Shown here: piece after piece, positions 7,632-11,250 of the stretch
How positions within the stretch are numbered: position 1 is the first letter of the stretch
Layout: each line of letters opens with the position of its first letter
From: JAQBYK01 sp964499425
GTDB taxonomy: Bacteria; Patescibacteriota; Gracilibacteria; UBA1369; LOWO2-01-FULL-3
Length of the DNA: 13,456 bases
Direction: 5' to 3'
Assembly: GCA_964499425.1 (NCBI GenBank)
Contig: CAZCLD010000037.1
Span: 1-13,456, forward strand
Notes under the pieces: generated by a model
What the model was told of the DNA's origin: nothing
The model's input: the letters and a program-made list of their open reading frames with translations, nothing else
Databases searched by the model: none
Made by a program: the position numbers and the translations under genes

Positions 7632-8135
7632 TTACTCACAAAACCCTATCTTTCTTTTCGGCTTCTGGTCTTCTTTTATTAGCTGCTTTATAGCCTCAAA
7701 TACTACCCTAAATTGCTGATCATATTTCTTTTCCATTAATTCAATCTTTTGCTGCAAATCTTTATAACTAAATAGCATCTCTCTTATTTTTATGAACGTT
7801 CTCATGATTTGAGTATTTACCTGAATGGCCCGGCCGCTCTTTAGCACACTGGATAACATCAAAATGCCATAATCAGTAAATGCATACGGGCGATACCGTA
7901 AACCCATTTTTTCGGCAGAATTGGAGGTGCCAAATTGGCACCTCCAATTTTCAAGCTCTTTTTTGGATAATTGAAACATAAAATCTTCGGGAAAACGCTC
8001 AAGGTTTCTTCGCACCTGACGCTTCAGATTTCTAGTTTCAACACCATACAGCTCTGCCAAATCCCTATCCAGCATTACCTTTTTACCTCTAATCAAGAAT
8101 ATTTTACTAACGATTACTTCCTGTGGAACTGTCAC
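7632..8135 (-). CDS. ORF6N domain protein, copy B, upstream of spoVG
   Basis: This is the second ORF6N-domain protein of the window, 167 residues from the chosen GTG start. That start has AAGAAGG 7 bases upstream and aligns residue for residue with copy A (PQEVIVSKIFLIRG against PQEAIADKILAIRG). An open frame extends further to a GTG at 8192, but those 19 residues look unlike the family. The ORF6N domain covers about 5-95 (IRGKKVMLDRDLAELYG, RFPEDFMFQL, YRPYAFTDYGILMLSSVL), followed by a coiled coil and the shared end RKIGF. A perfect 31-bp palindrome is centred on the Phe68 codon. The gene is separated from its neighbours by spacers on both sides, unlike copy A. ORF6N proteins are best known as phage-related DNA-binding regulators; the role here is unknown. 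Confidence 0.82.
   Translation of the reverse strand: MTVPQEVIVSKIFLIRGKKVMLDRDLAELYGVETRNLKRQVRRNLERFPEDFMFQLSKKELENWRCQFGTSNSAEKMGLRYRPYAFTDYGILMLSSVLKSGRAIQVNTQIMRTFIKIREMLFSYKDLQQKIELMEKKYDQQFRVVFEAIKQLIKEDQKPKRKIGFCE
7919..7949. repeat. Perfect 31-bp palindrome inside ORF6N gene B
   Basis: Arms 7919-7933 (AATTGGAGGTGCCAA) and 7935-7949 are perfectly complementary, 15 of 15, around base 7934. On the coding strand the centre is the first base of the Phe68 codon and the codons read N-W-R-C-Q-F-G-T-S-N. It matches gene A's palindrome at 6223-6253 in position and phase but not in arm sequence. Confidence 0.92.
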
Positions 8136-8194
8136 TAGAATGCCTTCTTTTTTAAGGTGTCGCATTTTGCGATACCGCTTCACTCCTCTCACTA

Positions 8195-8227
8195 TAATAG
8201 ACGCATGAGAAGGCGAAATTCTTTCAA
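8195..8227. repeat. Diverged copy of the sigma-factor tail region
   Basis: These 33 bases match 8641-8673 at 26 positions without a gap, including TAATAGACGC at one end and TTCTTTCA near the other. Read on minus in the matching frame they give LKEFRLLMRLL and then a stop, similar to VKENRRLKRLL from the other copy. The remaining spacer (8136-8276) holds little else: a possible weak -10 TATTAT at 8199-8194 and the hairpin at 8221-8250. Confidence 0.55.
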
Positions 8228-8250
8228 AAATTTTGAATTTTTTTAGAAAG
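8221..8250. terminator. AT-rich hairpin after the membrane-protein gene
   Basis: CTTTCAAAAA at 8221-8230 pairs with TTTTTAGAAAG at 8240-8250 with one bulged base, around a 9-base loop. It lies 27-56 bases after the stop of the membrane-protein gene on the minus strand. It has no distinct U-run beyond it, so it could be a weak or bidirectional terminator, or simply AT-rich structure. Confidence 0.3.
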
Positions 8251-8276
8251 AGTTAGAAAGGCTTGAAAATAAAGGG

Positions 8277-8627
8277 TTATTTTCGCAGGAGTCGGGAAAT
8301 TTCCTGGTCTTTATCCTGGGAATGATGACGCCAAGAATCAATAACCATAATCAAGGTTCGGCCGCCTTCTGAGTTTAAAGCCCAACGAATACCAAGAATA
8401 AGTGTAATTACTAAGCATTGCATAAAATATTTAGGGAAGATAAAAGAAAGGACAAAAGCAACAACCGCTCCGACAAGAGCATAAGCCCCAACCTTTGACC
8501 TCTTTTTAGGTATGCCCAGCCGAGTTTTAGTCTTATTAATTAGTTCTTTAGGTACTGATTCTAATTTAGTTTTTTTAGATTCAGAAATAGTTAAATACTC
8601 TTTGATCAATTGTTCGATTTTATCCAT
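8277..8627 (-). CDS. Small two-helix membrane protein following the sigma factor
   Basis: I do not recognise a named family. The chosen start is the ATG at 8627, with GAGGAGA upstream; an in-frame TTG at 8639 is less likely. The 116 residues comprise a charged cytoplasmic-looking segment of about 45 residues (MDKIEQLIKEYL, then several Lys), a first membrane helix at about 46-65, a short turn with FPK, a second helix at about 68-85 and a charged tail rich in His, Asp and Lys. The gene abuts or overlaps the ECF sigma-factor gene, the position where anti-sigma factors often sit. No zinc-binding anti-sigma motif (HxxxCxxC) is present, so an anti-sigma role is only a positional guess. Confidence 0.7.
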   Translation of the reverse strand: MDKIEQLIKEYLTISESKKTKLESVPKELINKTKTRLGIPKKRSKVGAYALVGAVVAFVLSFIFPKYFMQCLVITLILGIRWALNSEGGRTLIMVIDSWRHHSQDKDQEISRLLRK

Positions 8628-8635
8628 ATCTCTCC

Positions 8636-9208
8636 TCAATTAATAGACGCTTGAGGCGTCGATTTTCTTTCACTATTTTTNNNNNNNNNNNNNNNNNNNC
8701 TAGCTATTATCGTCGATATGCTATTTATCGACATAATTAGAATTTCGGCAATTTCTTTATGGGTTTTTTCCTCAAGTAAACACAAAGAGATAACCATTTT
8801 CTCTTTATCCGATAAACTGTTAATAATATCTTTTACTACTAAAAACTCATCTCGGGCCAATAGACCTTGGCTAAAACTATCGTCTCCAAATAGATCAATA
8901 TCAAGATCGAACTTACCTCGGATCGGAAATTGACGCAAGAAACTGGTAGTTTTATTTGAGGCCACCATAACCAACCAGCTAGCAAGCTTCTTGGGATCTT
9001 TAAGCTGACTAAGTTTGGCCTCCTGAAGAATGGTCACAAATACTTCCTGAAAAATATCATCAATATTAGCCTGGTTGTGCCCAAAATTGCTACTAGCCAA
9101 TCGTTTTTGTATGGCCCAATAGACTAATTTAGAGTATTTATCAACAAACAAACCCCAGGCTTGCTTGTCTTGCTTTAGGCAGCGCTTGATTAATTGTTGT
9201 TCGCTCAT
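8636..9208 (-). CDS. ECF-type RNA polymerase sigma factor, interrupted by assembly gap
   Basis: This is a sigma-70 family regulator that would direct RNA polymerase to a small set of promoters. Region 2 spans about residues 17-95, with FVDKYSKLVYWAI and the DIFQEVFVTILQ helix followed by KLASWLVMVASNKTTSFLR. Region 4 spans about 122-170 with LSDKEKMVISLCLLEEKTHKEIAEIL and the recognition helix SINSISTIIA. Nineteen N bases (8681-8699) interrupt the end of region 4. In the frame given, the tail reads KNSERKSTPQASIN and stops at 8636. One frame over it reads KIVKENRRLKRLLIEERYG and stops at 8620, which looks more like a real sigma tail and would overlap the next gene. The ATG at 9208 has no good ribosome binding site because a 27-bp repeat sits directly upstream. 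Confidence 0.85.
   Translation of the reverse strand: MSEQQLIKRCLKQDKQAWGLFVDKYSKLVYWAIQKRLASSNFGHNQANIDDIFQEVFVTILQEAKLSQLKDPKKLASWLVMVASNKTTSFLRQFPIRGKFDLDIDLFGDDSFSQGLLARDEFLVVKDIINSLSDKEKMVISLCLLEEKTHKEIAEILIMSINSISTIIAXXXXXXXKNSERKSTPQASIN
8641..8673. repeat. Sigma-tail segment duplicated at 8195-8227
   Basis: This segment, beside the N gap, is 26/33 identical to 8195-8227. It includes a small inverted repeat, GACGC at 8646-8650 and GCGTC at 8656-8660. On minus both copies are followed by a GAGGAG-like run, so the similarity may continue past the aligned part. Confidence 0.55.
8681..8699. other. Assembly gap of 19 N
   Basis: Nineteen unknown bases fall in the 3' part of the sigma-factor gene. 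The stated length may be an estimate, since the reading frame after it looks wrong for a sigma factor. Confidence 0.99.
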
Positions 9209-9209
9209 A

Positions 9210-9236
9210 AATTAAATAGAACCGTCCCCTTTATTC
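9210..9236. repeat. 27-bp direct repeat, copy 1
   Basis: This is identical over 27 bases to 9478-9504. On the minus strand it begins GAATAAAGGGGACGG and supplies the last codon and stop (GAA TAA) of the small secreted coiled-coil gene. It ends just before the sigma-factor ATG and takes the place of a normal ribosome binding site. Confidence 0.95.
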
Positions 9237-9461
9237 TTGTTGTTGGAGTTGCTGCTGGAGAAGGTCGCGGATTTCTTGCAACAAATCAATTATCTGGATA
9301 TTTTGATAGTACAGGGCTTTTAGCTCCTGTTCGGTGTAGATGATATCGCTAGCAGCAATATCGTGAATTTCTTTAGCCTTTTCCTGGGCGTTTTCTTGAC
9401 CAAAAACTGCTATTGTCGAGACTGCAAATAAAATTACTAACAAAACTGCTATTTTCCTCAT
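9231..9461 (-). CDS. Small secreted coiled-coil protein, unknown function
   Basis: I do not recognise a family. The second ATG (9461) is preferred to the one at 9467 because the strong AAGGAGG lies 7 bases before it and only 1 base before the first. The 76 residues start with a classical signal peptide, MRKIAVLLVILFAVSTIAVFGQ, probably cut after AVFG or nearby. A charged helical segment follows (ENAQEKAKEIHDIAASDIIYTEQELKAL), ending in a Leu/Gln-rich coiled coil (IDLLQEIRDLLQQQLQQQE). It should be periplasmic or exported. The gene lies exactly between two copies of a 27-bp direct repeat, and its stop codon is part of one copy, as is the stop of the gene upstream. Confidence 0.72.
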   Translation of the reverse strand: MRKIAVLLVILFAVSTIAVFGQENAQEKAKEIHDIAASDIIYTEQELKALYYQNIQIIDLLQEIRDLLQQQLQQQE

Positions 9462-9477
9462 TGTCATTCCTCCTTCT

Positions 9478-9504
9478 AATTAAATAGAACCGTCCCCTTT
9501 ATTC
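9478..9504. repeat. 27-bp direct repeat, copy 2
   Basis: This is identical to 9210-9236 and offset by 268 bases. On the minus strand it again begins with GAATAA and so gives the end (Leu-Glu-stop) of the NW-domain secreted gene. It is followed directly by the AGAAGGAGG ribosome binding site of the small secreted gene. Confidence 0.95.
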
Positions 9505-9945
9505 AAGCCAGAACATAAAGCTCGGCTCAGGGTCAAGGCTTTCCTCGGAATCCTTATATCGACCAGTAAGGGTTATAGTGCCGGCTCCGGTTAAGGTAAT
9601 CGTGCCGCCGGAACGGGTCATCATGGCTACATCTGAAGTTTCATCGGGAGATACTGTACCAAAGATAAAATTATTAGTAGTTATATTCGAAGTCTCCCTG
9701 CCGCCGACAATAATTGACTTAGCCTTAAAAGTTTCATCGCAGGTAACCGTAGCATTTTCAACGTCAATTAAAACATCATCAGCAGTGGTCGGTTCAGCAG
9801 CCGGAGACCAGTTATCATCATCAGGCCAGGTTGAACTGTCACCTCCACCAGCCCAGTTCTTTTCTGCGGCCTCTGTAGGGGCGACCCGTCGGGTCGCCCC
9901 TACGGCGACAATTATAAATATAAACACAATTATAATTTTTCGCAT
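9499..9945 (-). CDS. Small secreted beta-rich protein with NW-type repeat start
   Basis: The 148-residue protein begins with a signal peptide (MRKIIIVFIFIIVA). After it comes a segment of the kind found at the start of beta-helix/autotransporter-like surface proteins: KNWAGGGDSSTWPDDDNWSPAAEPTTADDVLID, then short strands rich in Thr, Val and Gly (GGTITLTGAGTITLTGRY). It is much shorter than typical members of that kind and may be a truncated relic. AGGAG is correctly spaced before the ATG. A perfect 29-bp palindrome (9875-9903) is translated in frame as about VGATRRVAPT, putting two Arg just after the hydrophobic core and probably disturbing the cleavage site. The stop codon is supplied by the 27-bp repeat at 9478-9504. 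Confidence 0.7.
   Translation of the reverse strand: MRKIIIVFIFIIVAVGATRRVAPTEAAEKNWAGGGDSSTWPDDDNWSPAAEPTTADDVLIDVENATVTCDETFKAKSIIVGGRETSNITTNNFIFGTVSPDETSDVAMMTRSGGTITLTGAGTITLTGRYKDSEESLDPEPSFMFWLE
9875..9903. repeat. Perfect 29-bp palindrome in the signal-peptide coding region
   Basis: Arms 9875-9888 (GTAGGGGCGACCCG) and 9890-9903 are perfectly complementary around base 9889. It is far more GC-rich than the gene around it and is read in frame as part of the secreted protein. Its form suggests a REP/MITE-like dispersed palindrome. Confidence 0.93.
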
Positions 9946-9962
9946 TTTTTTCTCCTAAATGA

Positions 9963-9983
9963 GTCCCGACCAAAGGTCGGGAC
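9963..9983. repeat. Perfect hairpin just upstream of the NW-protein ribosome binding site
   Basis: GTCCCGACC at 9963-9971 and GGTCGGGAC at 9975-9983 form a 9-bp stem with a 3-base loop. On minus it is followed within 10 bases by AGGAG and the ATG at 9945, so it could influence translation. It shares the TCCCGAC core with the inverted repeat at 7566-7627. Confidence 0.88.
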
Positions 9984-10002
9984 GAATTATGTCCGAGCCG
10001 CT

Positions 10003-10031
10003 TCGGGAAAATATCGAAGAGATTTTCCCGA
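10003..10031. terminator. Hairpin after the prepilin gene, possible terminator
   Basis: TCGGGAAAAT at 10003-10012 and ATTTTCCCGA at 10022-10031 form a perfect 10-bp stem with a 9-base loop, 23 bases after the prepilin stop on minus. There is no U-run after it. A competing 5-bp stem, CTTCG 10001-10005 with CGAAG 10015-10019, could form instead. It may act as a 3' stabiliser rather than an intrinsic terminator. Confidence 0.4.
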
Positions 10032-10053
10032 TATATAGGCGGCCGGACGATCC

Positions 10054-11250
10054 CTATGGTCTTACAAACAACCCTGCCCCCTCTATATCCATCTTGGTAA
10101 CTTCTAGTACTACATCATCTTCTAATAAGACAAAGTCCTCGATATCTTGATCGTCATCATAGTCATAAAGGCCGTTAGCGCCTAAACTAAGTAAGTTCAA
10201 TCCGACATCGATGCTGCTGCGGGGGTATTCGGTATAAACCGGATGCTGGGGTGGATATTCAACGGTGTAAGATTCAATCTTAGCCTTACTCCGGCCGGTT
10301 TTTTGAAATTTGATCTTCACCCGCCAACTCTTGCCTGAACGCGGTACCGCTTCAATTTGTAATTCATCGCCACTGGAAACTCCGGAAAGATTAGTCAATA
10401 ACAGAGTATGGATATTGTAACTATCAGCTATCGGCAGCCGGGTTCCCTCGCGCAAAGTCAAATAGCCGGAACGCATCGGCGAATTACGCAAATTAGCAAA
10501 GCTGATCAGAGTCTGGGTGTACTGGCCTAATTTAGCCTCCATATATACCTCAACCCCGGTAATTATATTTAAATCCCGCTGATCAACCCAGGCATAGTCA
10601 GTTACCAGTTTGTTGGTATTATCATAATAGCGAAAAATCATCTTGGTAATTTCCACACCAAAAGGATTGCGGGAAATATTCTCAATACCCTCTGAATCCT
10701 CACAATAGACCTGCTTTACCTCAGGATCCCACCAAACTGCTTTAACTACATCAGAGTTGCTCTTGGGATCAGGTTGATAAGTAAACCTTAAATCACTGCC
10801 TAAAGGAGCAGCTAGACCCAGGCGGACCTGAGAAATCTCTGAATCATCAAGCTCTATCTTGCGTACTGGGACCAAGCGGTATTTTTTCGATTCCGGAAGT
10901 TTTAGCTCGCCAATCGGAACTGCTGTGCCGGGCTTAACCTTACGGTTTAAAGTGTAAATAAAGTTTTTGGCAGCCACTGAATGAGTATCATCAGTCCAAG
11001 GAGGAACAAATTCTATCCGTTCTCCTCCGGCAGCCAGAATTTCTAAGCTGTCCTTTATGCTGTAAATAGCAGCATTGCCGTTTAAAACTTCATCGATGGT
11101 CTGAGAAAGAACTTTTTGCAAGGCTAGCTGATCGCGGGAATACCCCCAGGTTTCGAGAGCAGTATTCAAACTCAAATACACTGCCCCGACTATTATGGTG
11201 GTAATAGCGATAGAAATCAGCAGTTCTATCAGGGTAAATGCTTTTTTCAA
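10054..11250 (-). CDS. Prepilin-like protein with N-terminal methylation motif (PulJ/GspJ-like)
   Basis: The N-terminus is a textbook type IV pilin/type II secretion pseudopilin signal: MKKA then FTLIELLISIAITTIIVGAVYLSL, with cleavage expected between Ala4 and Phe5 and the conserved Glu at mature position 5. Ala rather than the usual Gly precedes the cut. The single hydrophobic helix (6-27) would anchor the protein in the inner membrane before assembly. The later beta-rich region is long: 398 residues against about 200 for typical GspJ, with a C-terminal Asp/Glu-rich stretch (DYDDDQDIEDFVLLEDD). The start codon is TTG and overlaps the upstream stop as TTGA, so translation is coupled to the large Ig-repeat protein. 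It probably forms a minor pseudopilin or pilus-tip component, perhaps carrying the upstream protein as partner. Confidence 0.85.
   Translation of the reverse strand: MKKAFTLIELLISIAITTIIVGAVYLSLNTALETWGYSRDQLALQKVLSQTIDEVLNGNAAIYSIKDSLEILAAGGERIEFVPPWTDDTHSVAAKNFIYTLNRKVKPGTAVPIGELKLPESKKYRLVPVRKIELDDSEISQVRLGLAAPLGSDLRFTYQPDPKSNSDVVKAVWWDPEVKQVYCEDSEGIENISRNPFGVEITKMIFRYYDNTNKLVTDYAWVDQRDLNIITGVEVYMEAKLGQYTQTLISFANLRNSPMRSGYLTLREGTRLPIADSYNIHTLLLTNLSGVSSGDELQIEAVPRSGKSWRVKIKFQKTGRSKAKIESYTVEYPPQHPVYTEYPRSSIDVGLNLLSLGANGLYDYDDDQDIEDFVLLEDDVVLEVTKMDIEGAGLFVRP

Noticed and set aside
5924..8135. Integrated prophage suggested by two ORF6N genes
   Set aside because: No phage structural, integrase or lysis genes are present and all neighbours are housekeeping or uptake genes.
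8136..8192. Longer N-terminus for ORF6N gene B starting at a GTG
   Set aside because: The extra 19 residues have no counterpart in copy A, while the GTG at 8135 has AAGAAGG at the right distance and aligns exactly.
9210..9504. Complete insertion sequence
   Set aside because: The repeats are direct, not inverted, and the enclosed gene is a secreted coiled-coil protein without transposase motifs.
7566..9983. CRISPR array
   Set aside because: Several repeats are present but they differ from each other, are unevenly spaced, and enclose genes rather than uniform spacers; no cas gene is seen.
9578..10150. Plus-strand open frames opposite the NW-protein and prepilin genes
   Set aside because: They run through the palindromes and antisense to frames with signal peptides and proper ribosome binding sites; no recognisable product.
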